Shown: positions 1-9,536, numbered from the stretch's first letter. The stretch is DNA of 64,000 bases from an uncultured Duncaniella sp. (GCA_910589485.1 CAJUSW010000008.1:1-64000); one strand, 5' to 3'. The notes: generated from the letters alone by a model not told the origin. Made by a program: numbers and translations.

Positions 1-8
1 CCTTCCAC

Positions 9-53
9 GAGAGAAGCGAAACCTCAGCCGAGGTCTTGCTTCTCTCTTTTTTT
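9..53 (+). terminator. Intrinsic terminator of an upstream gene
   Basis: A nine-base stem GAGAGAAGC/GCTTCTCTC (9-17 with 38-46), with an inner ACCTC/GAGGT pairing, is followed directly by a run of seven T. It should end transcription of a plus-strand gene that lies before the window. Confidence 0.8.
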
Positions 54-140
54 ATACCATTTCATAAGCTATCCACTTCCTGACCGGTTACTTTTATGAT
101 ATAGTAACTTGATTTATTTTATTAGATGAGTAAAATGTCG

Positions 141-149
141 TAATTTTGC
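141..149 (+). promoter_or_regulatory. Promoter -7 box for fcl
   Basis: TAATTTTGC matches the Bacteroidota -7 consensus TAnnTTTGC and lies 32 bases before the fcl start. No convincing TTTG box is seen at the usual distance upstream. Confidence 0.55.
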
Positions 150-181
150 ATCTTGAAATGTTTCCTAATGTATGATTTCAA

Positions 182-1123
182 ATGGAAAAAGGTTCTAAAA
201 TCTACGTAGCAGGCCATCGTGGGATGGTAGGTTCAGCAATTGTCCGGGAGCTTAAGCGTCTCGGCTATACTAATATTATAACACGCGCACATGCCGAGCT
301 TGATCTGGTGAACCAGCAGGCCGTCAACGATTTCTTCGAGAAAGAGAAACCTGAATACGTATTCCTTGCCGCAGCCAAGGTGGGAGGCATCATCGCCAAC
401 TCATCGGCTTTGGCCGATTTCATGTATGACAACATGATGCTTGAGATGAATGTGATTAACGCCGCATGGCGGAATGGATGCAAGAAGCTCGAGTTCCTCG
501 GATCGTCATGTATATATCCGCGCATGGCTCCCCAACCCATGCCCGAAAGCTGTCTGCTCACCTCAGAACTGGAAAAAACCAACGAGGCTTATGCCCTCGC
601 CAAGATCTCGGGCCTTAAGTATTGCGAGTTCCTGAACCGCCAGTACGGCACCGATTATATTTCGGTGATGCCCACCAACCTCTACGGACCCAACGACAAC
701 TATCATCCCGAACATTCCCATGTGCTTCCCGCGCTCATACGTCGTTTTCATGAAGCTAAGGAGCAGGGATTGACCGAGGTTACATGCTGGGGCGATGGCA
801 GTCCTCTGCGCGAGTTCCTCTACGTTGATGATCTCGCCAACCTGTGCGTGTTCCTCATGAACAATTACTCAGGCAACGAGACTGTCAACGCGGGTACAGG
901 CAAGGAGCTTACCATTAAGGAGCTCACCGAACTCGTGGCCAAGGTTGTAGGTTACGAGGGTCGTATCCACTGGGATACAAGCCGTCCCAACGGCACACCA
1001 CGCAAGCTCCTCGATGTGTCCAAGGCTGCCAAGCTCGGTTGGACTTACCGCACCGAGCTTGAGGACGGAATACGCATGGCCTACGACGATTTCCTGAATA
1101 ATCCTATGCGTGCCGAGCGTTGA
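182..1123 (+). CDS. fcl: GDP-L-fucose synthase
   Basis: An NADPH-dependent epimerase/reductase of the extended SDR family that makes GDP-L-fucose from GDP-4-keto-6-deoxy-mannose in the cytoplasm, supplying fucose for surface glycans. The N-terminal Rossmann motif GHRGMVGSAI (about residues 11-20) is the one typical of this enzyme. SSCIYP and the catalytic YALAKISG (Tyr-x-x-x-Lys) follow, then the substrate-binding stretch NLYGPNDNY. The length of 313 aa is normal. The first ATG follows a promoter closely and suits the family start. The partner GDP-mannose dehydratase is not in the window. The next gene is a cell-wall synthase, with polysaccharide export genes beyond it, in keeping with an envelope-sugar role. 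Confidence 0.95.
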   Translation: MEKGSKIYVAGHRGMVGSAIVRELKRLGYTNIITRAHAELDLVNQQAVNDFFEKEKPEYVFLAAAKVGGIIANSSALADFMYDNMMLEMNVINAAWRNGCKKLEFLGSSCIYPRMAPQPMPESCLLTSELEKTNEAYALAKISGLKYCEFLNRQYGTDYISVMPTNLYGPNDNYHPEHSHVLPALIRRFHEAKEQGLTEVTCWGDGSPLREFLYVDDLANLCVFLMNNYSGNETVNAGTGKELTIKELTELVAKVVGYEGRIHWDTSRPNGTPRKLLDVSKAAKLGWTYRTELEDGIRMAYDDFLNNPMRAER

Positions 1124-1187
1124 TCGCCACTCCCTCCTTCACCCTGAAATATAAAAGTAAATATCAGCAACAGGCTCAATATAACAT

Positions 1188-3611
1188 ATGCCCAACACTT
1201 CTCAACCTCAGCCTCAACAGCAAAAAGCTCCCGGCAATAAGTCGGAGAAGAAGCGTAGCCACCGTGGCATCATCGCCACGATGTGGACCATATTCCTATT
1301 GGCTATCGCCGGAATCTTCTTCTTCCTGTTCCTTATCTATAACGGAGTGATCGGCTACATGCCTCCTGTGGAGGAATTGAAGAACCCTACCGACCGTTTT
1401 GCCTCGGTGCTTTACTCGGCCGACGGCAAGGAGTTGGGACGTTACTTCTCGGGTACCGGCAACCGTGTGTATGCCGACTTTGACGAAGTGTCGCAGCATG
1501 TGATAGACGCCCTCATCTCCACCGAGGATGTGCGCTTCGAGGATCATTCAGGTATCGATATGCGCGGTCTCGGGCGAGTGCTGTTCAAGACAGTGCTCAT
1601 GGGCAATAAGAATGCCGGTGGCGGTTCCACCCTCACACAGCAGTTGGCGAAACAGTTGTATTCCCCGAGCAGTTCCGGACTCATGACCCGCGCCATTCAG
1701 AAACCCATCGAATGGATGATAGCCGTGAAGCTCGAGCGCTACTATTCCAAGGAAGAGATCATAAAGATGTATCTCAACCAGTTTGACTTCCTCTACAACG
1801 CCGTGGGTATCAAGAGTGCCGCTCATATATATTTCGGCAAGGAGCCCAAGGACCTCAATATCGAGGAGGCCGCCACGCTCGTGGGCATGGTAAAGAATCC
1901 GGCCTACTACAATCCCGTGAGACGCAACGAGCGCACCCGCCAGCGCAGGAATGTGGTGCTCGCCCAGATGCACAAGGCCGGCAAGATCACCGAGCAGGAG
2001 CTGGATTCCCTTTCCGCATTGCCGCTTAAGCTCGATTTCCATCGTGTGGACGCCAAGGATGGCATAGCCCCTTATTTCCGTGAGGAGCTTCGCCGTATGT
2101 TGCGTGCCAAGCGCCCCGACCGTTCCAACTATCGCGGATGGGAGAACCAGAAGTTTATTGACGACTCGATTGCTTGGGAGACCAACCCTCTGTACGGCTG
2201 GATTGAGAAGAACCCCAAACCTGATGGTTCCAAATATGATATCTACACCGACGGACTGAAGATCTACACCACTATCGACTCGCGTATGCAGCAGTATGCC
2301 GAGGAGGCAGTCGCCGAGCACCTGGGTGGCGATCTCCAGAAAGCCTTTTTCCGCGAGAAGCGCGGCACCAAGGGCGCACCCTATACCACCGACCGCGCCG
2401 AGCTCTCCGAGATACGCCGCAATCACCTGATCCGAAACGCGATGAAGAACACTGACCGTTACCGTAACATGGTGAAGGCCGGTGCCTCGCGCGAAGAGAT
2501 AGACCGCGCTTTCAACACTCCGAGGGAGATGAAGGTATTTGCCTACGGCGGATCGGTCGATACGGTGATGACACCTCTCGACTCGGTGCTGTATCACAAA
2601 CACTTCCTCCGTACCGGATTCATGGCCATGAACCCCCTCAACGGCCATATCAAGGCATACGTGGGTGGTCCCGATTTCGGCTATTTCCAGTATGACATGG
2701 TTTCCACTGGCCGCCGTCAGATCGGTTCGACCGTGAAACCGTTCCTCTACACCTACGCAATGGAGGAGGGCTTCACCCCCTGTGATGAGTTCTCCAACAC
2801 CCAGCCTGTGCTCACCGACGAGACCGGCCGCACATGGGCCCCGCGAAATGCCGGAAGCGCAAGGGTAGGCGAGATGGTCGACCTCAAGTGGGCCTTGACC
2901 AACTCCAACAACTGGATCTCGGCGCGCCTCATTTCCCAGCTCTCACCCCCCTCGCTGGTGCGCACCATGCACAATTTCGGCATCACCGCCCAGTTGCCCC
3001 CCGTGATGTCGCTCTGTCTCGGCCCGGCCGATGTCTCGGTCAAGGAGATGGTGACAGCCTACTCGGCCTTTGCCAACAACGGCATGAGGGTCGACCCCAT
3101 GTTTGTCACCGCGATCGCCGACAACAATGGAAACATAATATCGGAATTCTCTCCGCGTCACACCGAGGTGATATCCGAGAAAGCATATTACCGTATCCTT
3201 TCCATGCTGCTTAATGTGGTGAACGAGGGTACGGCCCATCGAGTGCGTTCACGCTTCGGCCTCACTGCCGAGATGGGAGGCAAGACAGGTACCACCAACT
3301 ATAATGCCGACGGATGGTTCATGGGATTCACCCCCGAGCTTGTGGCCGGCACATGGGTGGGTGGCGATGAGCGATTCATCCACTTCAACACCATGGCCTA
3401 TGGTCAGGGAGCCTCCATGGCACTTCCCATCTATGGCCGATTCATGAAGAAAGTGTATGCCGATCCGTCATTGAATTATTCCCAGGCGACCCGTTTCAAA
3501 TTCCCTGCCGGTATCGATCTTTGTGAAAAAGAGTTCTACGGGTACTACGAGGATGAGACCGACGCCGACACCAATGCCGAGGAATCATCGATGGAGGGTG
3601 TCTTTGATTGA
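1188..3611 (+). CDS. mrcA: Class A penicillin-binding protein (PBP1A family)
   Basis: A bifunctional peptidoglycan synthase: an N-terminal GT51 transglycosylase polymerises lipid II and a C-terminal transpeptidase cross-links stem peptides outside the inner membrane. A basic cytoplasmic tail of about 28 residues precedes one membrane anchor (about 29-55). Transglycosylase motifs EDVRFEDHSG (near 112) and GGSTLTQQLAKQLY (near 145) are present. The transpeptidase has the S-x-x-K motif in GSTVKPF (Ser near 514), SNN (near 572) and KTGTT (near 699), so both active sites look intact. The acidic tail after about 780 is Asp/Glu rich. The gene begins 64 bases after fcl and may share its promoter. The symbol is by family, not by a specific orthologue. 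Confidence 0.93.
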   Translation: MPNTSQPQPQQQKAPGNKSEKKRSHRGIIATMWTIFLLAIAGIFFFLFLIYNGVIGYMPPVEELKNPTDRFASVLYSADGKELGRYFSGTGNRVYADFDEVSQHVIDALISTEDVRFEDHSGIDMRGLGRVLFKTVLMGNKNAGGGSTLTQQLAKQLYSPSSSGLMTRAIQKPIEWMIAVKLERYYSKEEIIKMYLNQFDFLYNAVGIKSAAHIYFGKEPKDLNIEEAATLVGMVKNPAYYNPVRRNERTRQRRNVVLAQMHKAGKITEQELDSLSALPLKLDFHRVDAKDGIAPYFREELRRMLRAKRPDRSNYRGWENQKFIDDSIAWETNPLYGWIEKNPKPDGSKYDIYTDGLKIYTTIDSRMQQYAEEAVAEHLGGDLQKAFFREKRGTKGAPYTTDRAELSEIRRNHLIRNAMKNTDRYRNMVKAGASREEIDRAFNTPREMKVFAYGGSVDTVMTPLDSVLYHKHFLRTGFMAMNPLNGHIKAYVGGPDFGYFQYDMVSTGRRQIGSTVKPFLYTYAMEEGFTPCDEFSNTQPVLTDETGRTWAPRNAGSARVGEMVDLKWALTNSNNWISARLISQLSPPSLVRTMHNFGITAQLPPVMSLCLGPADVSVKEMVTAYSAFANNGMRVDPMFVTAIADNNGNIISEFSPRHTEVISEKAYYRILSMLLNVVNEGTAHRVRSRFGLTAEMGGKTGTTNYNADGWFMGFTPELVAGTWVGGDERFIHFNTMAYGQGASMALPIYGRFMKKVYADPSLNYSQATRFKFPAGIDLCEKEFYGYYEDETDADTNAEESSMEGVFD

Positions 3612-3663
3612 CACCCCTCCCTCCTCTCCGTTCTCACCCCGGTCGGTAAAGGTTGGCTAAAGT

Positions 3664-3696
3664 ATTGCAAGTTATATTTAAATTTATTAATTTTGC
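3664..3696 (+). promoter_or_regulatory. Strong promoter for the polysaccharide export operon
   Basis: ATTG (3664-3667) stands 20 bases before TAATTTTGC (3688-3696), a near-consensus Bacteroidota promoter. Transcription should start near 3701, which leaves about 67 bases of leader before the ATG at 3768. Confidence 0.75.
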
Positions 3697-3767
3697 AATC
3701 AATAACCCTATTTTAAGCGTTGTATCTTAGCAATGCTTTATTCATTTTTTATCCAAGTCGTCAATTC

Positions 3768-4586
3768 ATGACTATGCGACCTATACGTTTCAACCATTTA
3801 GTGTCAGCTTTTGCAATTTCATCGGTAATTCTGTGTGCCAGTTCCTGCTCTACACCCAAGGATGTCACATACTTTCAGGAGATGCCGGTACAGACAGTGA
3901 CACAGCTCGATGTCAAGAGTATAGCCATCAAGCCTAATGACAAACTTTCGGTGATAGTGAATTCCCGTGACCCGAAAGTTGCCAATATGTTTAACCTACC
4001 TTTTACAGCCCGCACTCTCGGACAGGAGACCGCTACCAACGCCACATCCCAGGGCGTGAGCGTCTACACCGTGGATGCCGAGGGCAATATTGACTTTCCT
4101 CTGCTCGGCGAAGTCCATGTCGAGGGATTGACCCGCATGGAAGTGGCAAGCCTTATCAAAGGAATGCTCATAGGCAGTGACCTCGTGAAGGATCCTGTGG
4201 TGATCGTTGAGCTTGTAAATGCCCAGGCATCGGTGCTCGGCGAGGTCAACAAGCCCGGCCGTTATGCCATCGACCGCGACAATATGACTATTCTCGACCT
4301 TATCGGCAGTGCCGGCGATCTCACCATCTACGGTGTGCGCGACAGCATACGCCTCATCCGCACCGTCGACGGCCAGCAGGTCACCTACAATGTGGATCTG
4401 CTTTCGGGCAAGGATCTCACCTCCTCTCCGGCTTATTATATCCAGCAGGACGACATCGTGTATGTGGAGCCTAATCCCACACGTATCCGCCAGTCACGAC
4501 TGAATGCCAACACTGTGCAGTCAACATCATTCTGGGTGTCGTTGGCATCGCTTGGAGTCACTATCGCAGCAATCTTAGTTAAATAA
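3768..4586 (+). CDS. Polysaccharide export lipoprotein (Wza/GfcE-like)
   Basis: The outer-membrane export component for capsule or exopolysaccharide, of the polysaccharide biosynthesis/export family. A signal sequence ends in a lipobox (ILCASSCS), so the protein is probably lipidated. IKPNDKLSVIVNSRDP starts the Poly_export domain, and two SLBB-like segments follow (VDAEGNIDFPLLGEVHVEG and ASVLGEVNKPGRYAI). A hydrophobic helix near the C-terminus (VSLASLGVTIAAILV) resembles the Wza pore helix. The frame is open back to a TTG at 3720, but ATG 3768 or 3774 gives a normal lipoprotein signal. The stop overlaps the start of the kinase gene by one base (TAATG), which implies translational coupling. 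Confidence 0.9.
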   Translation: MTMRPIRFNHLVSAFAISSVILCASSCSTPKDVTYFQEMPVQTVTQLDVKSIAIKPNDKLSVIVNSRDPKVANMFNLPFTARTLGQETATNATSQGVSVYTVDAEGNIDFPLLGEVHVEGLTRMEVASLIKGMLIGSDLVKDPVVIVELVNAQASVLGEVNKPGRYAIDRDNMTILDLIGSAGDLTIYGVRDSIRLIRTVDGQQVTYNVDLLSGKDLTSSPAYYIQQDDIVYVEPNPTRIRQSRLNANTVQSTSFWVSLASLGVTIAAILVK

Positions 4587-7039
4587 TGGAACAGGACCGC
4601 ATGATGAATCAAAACACCGGGGTGCAGGTGCCTCAGGGTACACCTGTGTATCAGCAACCGATGAATGAAGAGGAGGAGAGCATCAACCTCAGTGACTATT
4701 TCTCGCTATGTTTCCGTTGCTGGAAATGGTTTGTCCTGTCGATAGCCGTGTGTCTCGGCATCGCCGTGATGTATGTGCTCATGACCCCCAAGGTATATAC
4801 CCGAAATGCCCAGGTGATGGTGCAGGACGAGGATGACAAGTCGCAGAGCGTGACCTCCACCCTCAGCGACATGGGCCTGTTCTCCACTCCCGCCAATGTG
4901 GCCAACGAGCTCCTGGCATTCCAGTCGCCCGCTCTTATCGGCGATGTTATCGAACGTATCGGCCTCCGTGCCAGCTATACTTTCCGCAAGGGCCTCCGCC
5001 CCCAGCCTCTCTACGGCGATTCGCTTGTGGTGGCAGTCGACCTGCCCGATATCAAGCCGCTTGAGTCAATGTCCATGAAGATCGATTTCAAGGAGGGGGG
5101 CAAGGTGCGTGTATATGATATGACACATGGCCTCAACGATGTCGATTTTGACGAGACCTTGGCTCTCGGTGACACCGTGAAGACTCCGGTAGGACGCATG
5201 GTGGTCAAGCCCGGCACTAATTACTCGACCAAATTCGACAGCAAGATATCATTCAGCATGGCTTCGATGCCCGGAGCCATCGAGGTGTACCAGAAGAAAC
5301 TTTCCGAGGATCTTGCCAACGAGGACGCTACTGTGATCGACTTCACCATCAAGGATAATGACGTGCAGCGCGCCGATGATTTTCTCAATACTCTCATTGC
5401 CATTTACAACGAGAAGTGGGTGGAGCAGAAGGCCAAGATGGCCATTGCTACATCGGAATTCATCAACGAGCGACTCAATGTGATCGAGCGTGAGCTTGGT
5501 AATGTGGATAACGATATTGCTTCCTACAAGAGCGAGCACCTTGTGCCCGACGTGCAGGCCGCATCCGAGATGTACATGACCAATGCCAACGAGAGCACCA
5601 AGCAACAGCTTGAGGTGCAGACCCAGATCGCCATCACCAAGAGTCTCCTTGACTATCTGCAGTCACCCGTCAACGGCGGAAAACTCCTTCCCGGAAATCT
5701 CGGCATTGATAATGAAGGCATTTCCAAGCAGATCGAGGAGTACAACAAACTGTTGCTCGAGCGTGAGCAGCTGTTGACATCCACCGGACTTCAGAGTCCT
5801 CTTGTAAAGGAGATTGACGGATCGATCAGCAGTCTTAAGTCAGCGCTCACAGCTTCGCTCGGCACCCAGAGCCGCATGCTCAACACCCAGTTGCGCGCAT
5901 TGGAGAAGAACGACCGCGCCACCAACGCCAAGATCGCCTCCTCCCCCTCCCAGGCTAAATTCCTTCTCTCGGTGGAGCGTCAGCAGAAAGTTAAGGAGTC
6001 CCTCTACCTGTTCCTGCTTCAGAAACGTGAGGAGAACGAGCTGTCGCTGGCATTCACTCCTTCCAATACCCGAGTGATCACCCCGCCCATGGGACAGACC
6101 CGTCCGTCGGCCCCCGTGACCACCAACGTGCTCATCATCGCCATAGTGATCGGCCTGCTCATTCCGGCCATCGTGATATTCCTCTCCGAGACACTCAACA
6201 ACCGTATCCGCAGCCGTGCCGACCTTGAGAGCGTCAAGGCTCCGTTTATCGGCGAGATCCCCGAGGAGTCGTCGGGCAAGAACCGCATCAACCGCTGGCG
6301 TCGTCGCTGGCGTGACCAGGTGGGCAAGGAATCGCGCATAGAGGAGGCGCCCACCATGGTGGTGAAACCTCATGGCCACAGTGTGCTCAACGAGTCGTTC
6401 CGCATGGTGAGGTCCAACCTCGAGTTCATGATCAGAAGCGGAAAGAACAAGGTGGCTATGGTGACATCGTTCAATCCCGGATCAGGAAAATCCTTCGTGT
6501 CGCTCAACCTTGGAGCGGCCATGGCCATCAAGCGCAAGGATATGCGCGTGGTCATCATCGACCTCGACCTGCGCAGGGCATCGCTTTCTCGTGTGGTGGG
6601 TAACTACGGCACCGGTGTGTCGGATTATCTCTCGGAGGCTACCGACGATGTGAAGTCGCTCGTGAAGCCTACCGATCTCGAGGGACTCTCGGTGATCCCG
6701 GTCGGAACCATTCCGCCCAACCCCTCCGAGCTGCTCTACTCTCCCCGTCTGCAGCAGTTGATCGACAAGGCCCGCGAGATGTTTGACTTCATCATCCTCG
6801 ACTGTCCTCCCACCGATATCGTGGCCGATGCCACTATCATCACTCCGCTTGCCGACATGACAATCTTTGTGGTGCGCGCCGGACTGCTCGACCGTCGACT
6901 CCTGCCCGATCTCAACCGATTCTACGATACCCACCGTTTCAATAACCTCATGGTTATTCTCAACGGTACCACATCGATATCCACCCCCTATCGCCGTTAC
7001 GCTTACCACAGCTATTATTCCACGCGCGACAAGGAGTAG
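4586..7039 (+). CDS. Wzc-like chain-length determinant / BY-kinase
   Basis: A polysaccharide co-polymerase with an autophosphorylating tyrosine kinase, controlling chain length and export through cycles of phosphorylation. It has an N-terminal Wzz domain after the first membrane helix (about 49-67), a long periplasmic coiled-coil region, a Pro-rich segment with a second helix (about 512-535), and a cytoplasmic kinase. The kinase shows Walker A (PGSGKS, near 632), Walker A' (VVIIDLDLRR) and Walker B (FIILDCPP, near 738). The tail carries a tyrosine cluster (YRRYAYHSYY), the expected autophosphorylation site. It is translationally coupled to the export lipoprotein upstream. No flippase or polymerase is in the window, so the glycan itself is made elsewhere. 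Confidence 0.93.
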   Translation: MEQDRMMNQNTGVQVPQGTPVYQQPMNEEEESINLSDYFSLCFRCWKWFVLSIAVCLGIAVMYVLMTPKVYTRNAQVMVQDEDDKSQSVTSTLSDMGLFSTPANVANELLAFQSPALIGDVIERIGLRASYTFRKGLRPQPLYGDSLVVAVDLPDIKPLESMSMKIDFKEGGKVRVYDMTHGLNDVDFDETLALGDTVKTPVGRMVVKPGTNYSTKFDSKISFSMASMPGAIEVYQKKLSEDLANEDATVIDFTIKDNDVQRADDFLNTLIAIYNEKWVEQKAKMAIATSEFINERLNVIERELGNVDNDIASYKSEHLVPDVQAASEMYMTNANESTKQQLEVQTQIAITKSLLDYLQSPVNGGKLLPGNLGIDNEGISKQIEEYNKLLLEREQLLTSTGLQSPLVKEIDGSISSLKSALTASLGTQSRMLNTQLRALEKNDRATNAKIASSPSQAKFLLSVERQQKVKESLYLFLLQKREENELSLAFTPSNTRVITPPMGQTRPSAPVTTNVLIIAIVIGLLIPAIVIFLSETLNNRIRSRADLESVKAPFIGEIPEESSGKNRINRWRRRWRDQVGKESRIEEAPTMVVKPHGHSVLNESFRMVRSNLEFMIRSGKNKVAMVTSFNPGSGKSFVSLNLGAAMAIKRKDMRVVIIDLDLRRASLSRVVGNYGTGVSDYLSEATDDVKSLVKPTDLEGLSVIPVGTIPPNPSELLYSPRLQQLIDKAREMFDFIILDCPPTDIVADATIITPLADMTIFVVRAGLLDRRLLPDLNRFYDTHRFNNLMVILNGTTSISTPYRRYAYHSYYSTRDKE

Positions 7040-7081
7040 GAGTGAGTGGACACTCAACAGTGCAAATAATAAACCAAAATC

Positions 7082-7462
7082 ATGGATCAAGACTTAAAGA
7101 AAGAACTTGAAAGGGATTCCGACGGTCTGCTGACCTACGAATACATAGCTAACCACATAGGCTTGTGTGACGATATCATGGACGAGCTCATCGACAACAT
7201 GATACTTGTCGACGGCAACGGACAGTTTGTAGTCTCGGCCGCCCGGTATCTCAATGCCATCGACCGTGAGCACTACTCCGGTATAATCACACGCCTGGTG
7301 GCATCGGCCATCGAGAAGGACAGAGAGCGCCGCTATTTGCCCTCGCTCATCGAGAGCCTCTACGGTGCCGACTATATGGAGCATGCCGACGAGCTGTCAG
7401 CTACCGACAACAACTTCCGCCGTATCTACAAGCGCCTGTTCCCCACCACCGAGAGTCTCTGA
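7082..7462 (+). CDS. Uncharacterised 126-aa protein of the polysaccharide operon
   Basis: I do not recognise a named family. The protein is acidic and predicted mostly helical, without a signal peptide or membrane segment, so it is probably cytoplasmic. The segment LTYEYIANHIGLCDDIMDELIDNMI resembles a small helix-turn-helix or helical-bundle fold, but that is weak. It begins 42 bases after the tyrosine kinase. Its stop codon overlaps the start of the glycosyltransferase by one base (TGATG), so the two are coupled in translation. The position suggests a role in regulation or assembly of the kinase/export machinery; this is inference from context. Confidence 0.75.
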   Translation: MDQDLKKELERDSDGLLTYEYIANHIGLCDDIMDELIDNMILVDGNGQFVVSAARYLNAIDREHYSGIITRLVASAIEKDRERRYLPSLIESLYGADYMEHADELSATDNNFRRIYKRLFPTTESL

Positions 7463-8541
7463 TGAGAATTCTTCAGATAATCCCCGGTAAGATATGGGGC
7501 GGTGCCGAGCAGTACATAGTGGATCTGTCTAAAGCTCTTGTTGACCGCGGGCACACTGTGGATTACCTGTGTCACGACCGCGAGGCTGTCACTTCTCAGC
7601 TTGAGCGTCATGGCATGGAGTACCGCACATTGCCGTTCTCGTGGTCGCTGGACCGCAAGAGCATCAATGCGCTTGCCGAAATCCTCAGGCAGGGCGATTA
7701 CGATGTGATACATGTCCACAGCATGATGTTTGTGCCCATAGCCCAGCTTGCGGTATCCAAGGCCGGAAGCGGGGCGCGGGTGGTGATGACCCGTCACGAG
7801 GCCCACCGCACCAAGGCCAATATCTTTGTGAGGCATCTGTTCAAGAGGCTTCACAGGATAATATGTGTATCGGATCTTGTGCGTCGCCGTTACCGCGGTG
7901 CCAACGGGTGGATTACCGACGGGATGACCCGTGTGATTCACAACAGCATCCCTCCCTATCCGTTCAAGGATGTTGAGTCCCTGAGGGATAAATACTCGAT
8001 TCCGGCCGACGTGCCTCTGCTGATGTTTGCCGGGCGCGTGAAGAAATCCAAGGGGTGTACGGTGATAATGCAGGCTTTGGCCCGCATCGCCGACAAGCCT
8101 TTCCACATGGTGTTCATCGGTGCGCTGAAGTCCGGGAAATATCGGGATCAGCTGATGGATATAGCCCGGAAAGCCGGCATAGAGGACCGCGTGCATTTCT
8201 ACGGGTTCACCCCCGATGCCCGCCAGTTCATGCGTCAGGCCGATATTGCCGTGGCTCCGTCGGTGACGCTGGATTCATGCCCGCTGTCCAATATCGAGTA
8301 TCTCCAGTTAGGTAAATGCGAGGTCTCGACCAACAACGGTGGTCAGGCCGAGTATCTCGAGGATGGACGTACCGCGCTCCTCTGCGATCCCGGAGATGCC
8401 GGGCAACTGGCCTCCGCATTGGCCCGTGTCATAGATGACAAGGAGTTGCGGGGCCGTCTTGCCAAGGCAGGAAAGGAGTATTTCGACGAGAACATGACAT
8501 ACGATAAGTTTGTTGACAAGGTACTCGAGGCTTATAGCTGA
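7462..8541 (+). CDS. Glycosyltransferase family 4
   Basis: A GT-B fold, retaining glycosyltransferase that should add one sugar from a nucleotide-sugar donor to a growing surface glycan at the cytoplasmic face. The N-terminal domain opens with IPGKIWGGAEQYIVDL, the usual GG(A/T)E glycine-rich loop. The C-terminal domain has GRVKKSKGC and the E-x7-E-like region as LDSCPLSNIEYLQLGK, where the first acidic residue is Asp instead of the common Glu. NNGGQAEYLEDGRTALL follows. The length of 359 aa is normal. The start overlaps the stop of the 126-aa gene by one base. Donor and acceptor cannot be read from sequence. Confidence 0.9.
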   Translation: MRILQIIPGKIWGGAEQYIVDLSKALVDRGHTVDYLCHDREAVTSQLERHGMEYRTLPFSWSLDRKSINALAEILRQGDYDVIHVHSMMFVPIAQLAVSKAGSGARVVMTRHEAHRTKANIFVRHLFKRLHRIICVSDLVRRRYRGANGWITDGMTRVIHNSIPPYPFKDVESLRDKYSIPADVPLLMFAGRVKKSKGCTVIMQALARIADKPFHMVFIGALKSGKYRDQLMDIARKAGIEDRVHFYGFTPDARQFMRQADIAVAPSVTLDSCPLSNIEYLQLGKCEVSTNNGGQAEYLEDGRTALLCDPGDAGQLASALARVIDDKELRGRLAKAGKEYFDENMTYDKFVDKVLEAYS

Positions 8542-8595
8542 GTCCGTGTGCCGGTCACTCGTTAATCTCTCCACTACACATAATAGACTTACGAT

Positions 8596-9444
8596 ATGAC
8601 AACCAGGATTATTTCTCTGCTGCTTATGCTCGCCAGTGTGGCGGGATTGCGGGCGGCAACGTTAGATAAAGATAATATGACACAAGAATCAACTTCGGCC
8701 GGTGATGTTAAGGTGCTTCTGCACACATCTCTCGGCGACATTACTCTTCTGCTCTACGGCGACACTCCCCGCCATCGTGACAATTTTGTGAAGCGCGTCA
8801 ATGACGGCGATTACGACGGTGTGTTGTTTCATCGCGTGATAGGAGATTTCATGGTCCAGACCGGTGATCCCGATTCAAAGAATGCTCCCAAGGGCAAGAT
8901 GCTCGGTGCGGGCGATGCAGGTTCGCAGATCGAAGCTGAGATCGAGTTCCCCAAGCACTATCATCATCGTGGCGCCATTGCAGCCGCCCGTCAGGGGGAT
9001 GCGGTGAATCCCGAGAGGAAGTCGTCGGGCTCGCAGTTCTATATCGTGACCGGTAAGAAGTTCTCGCCGGCTCAGCTTGACCAGATGGAGCGTCGTGCGT
9101 TGATGCAGCGCAAGCAGGATGTGTTCAACCGTCTTGCGTCGGAGAATCGTGACAGCATCATGTCGCTCCGTCGCAACCGCGATGTGGCCGGTCTGCAGGC
9201 CCTGCAGGAGAAACTTGCTGAGGAGACCGAGAAGCTCACCGCTGACGATGCTGTGATCTATACCCCTGAGATGCGCGAGGCGTATATCAATGAGGGCGGA
9301 ACTCCCCATCTCGATGGCCAGTACACAGTGTATGGTCGTGTCCTTGAAGGAATGGATGTGGTCGAGAAGATTGAGAAAGCTGAGACCGATGCTAACGACC
9401 GCCCTCTCGAAGATATACGCATAATTTCCGCGAAAATACTATAA
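8596..9444 (+). CDS. Cyclophilin-type peptidyl-prolyl isomerase with helical insertion
   Basis: Catalyses cis-trans isomerisation of prolyl bonds during protein folding, probably in the periplasm: residues 1-21 form a signal peptide ending in LRA. Cyclophilin motifs are present: VLFHRVIGDFMVQTGDP (catalytic Arg near 80, Gln near 88), GAIAAAR, SSGSQFYIVTG and LDGQYTVYGRVLEG. Between the SQFYIV strand and the last strands there is a charged helical insertion of roughly 75 residues (about 155-232) that ordinary cyclophilins lack. A hairpin terminator about 90 bases downstream fits a single-gene transcript. Confidence 0.92.
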   Translation: MTTRIISLLLMLASVAGLRAATLDKDNMTQESTSAGDVKVLLHTSLGDITLLLYGDTPRHRDNFVKRVNDGDYDGVLFHRVIGDFMVQTGDPDSKNAPKGKMLGAGDAGSQIEAEIEFPKHYHHRGAIAAARQGDAVNPERKSSGSQFYIVTGKKFSPAQLDQMERRALMQRKQDVFNRLASENRDSIMSLRRNRDVAGLQALQEKLAEETEKLTADDAVIYTPEMREAYINEGGTPHLDGQYTVYGRVLEGMDVVEKIEKAETDANDRPLEDIRIISAKIL

Positions 9445-9447
9445 GGT

Positions 9448-9475
9448 AGTATAGAGGGAAAAGTATAGAGTATAG
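9448..9475. repeat. AGTATAGAG repeat cluster 1
   Basis: Two close copies of AGTATAGAG and a partial third lie just after the cyclophilin gene. The same string recurs at 10599, 32048, 33169 and 51465. It marks the left edge of repeat unit A. No function is known to me. Confidence 0.6.
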
Positions 9476-9536
9476 ACAATAGATCTTTAGACCATATCTT
9501 TAGACCATAGGACCAGAGATCTTTTTTATAGATATA

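Noticed and set aside
1548..2648. 366-codon open frame antisense to the penicillin-binding protein
   Set aside because: Shadow of a certain gene; its residues are dominated by His, Gly and Leu as expected for antisense of GC-rich codons.
3720..3767. TTG start for the export lipoprotein
   Set aside because: The added residues spoil the lipoprotein signal, and ATG 3768 gives a normal one.
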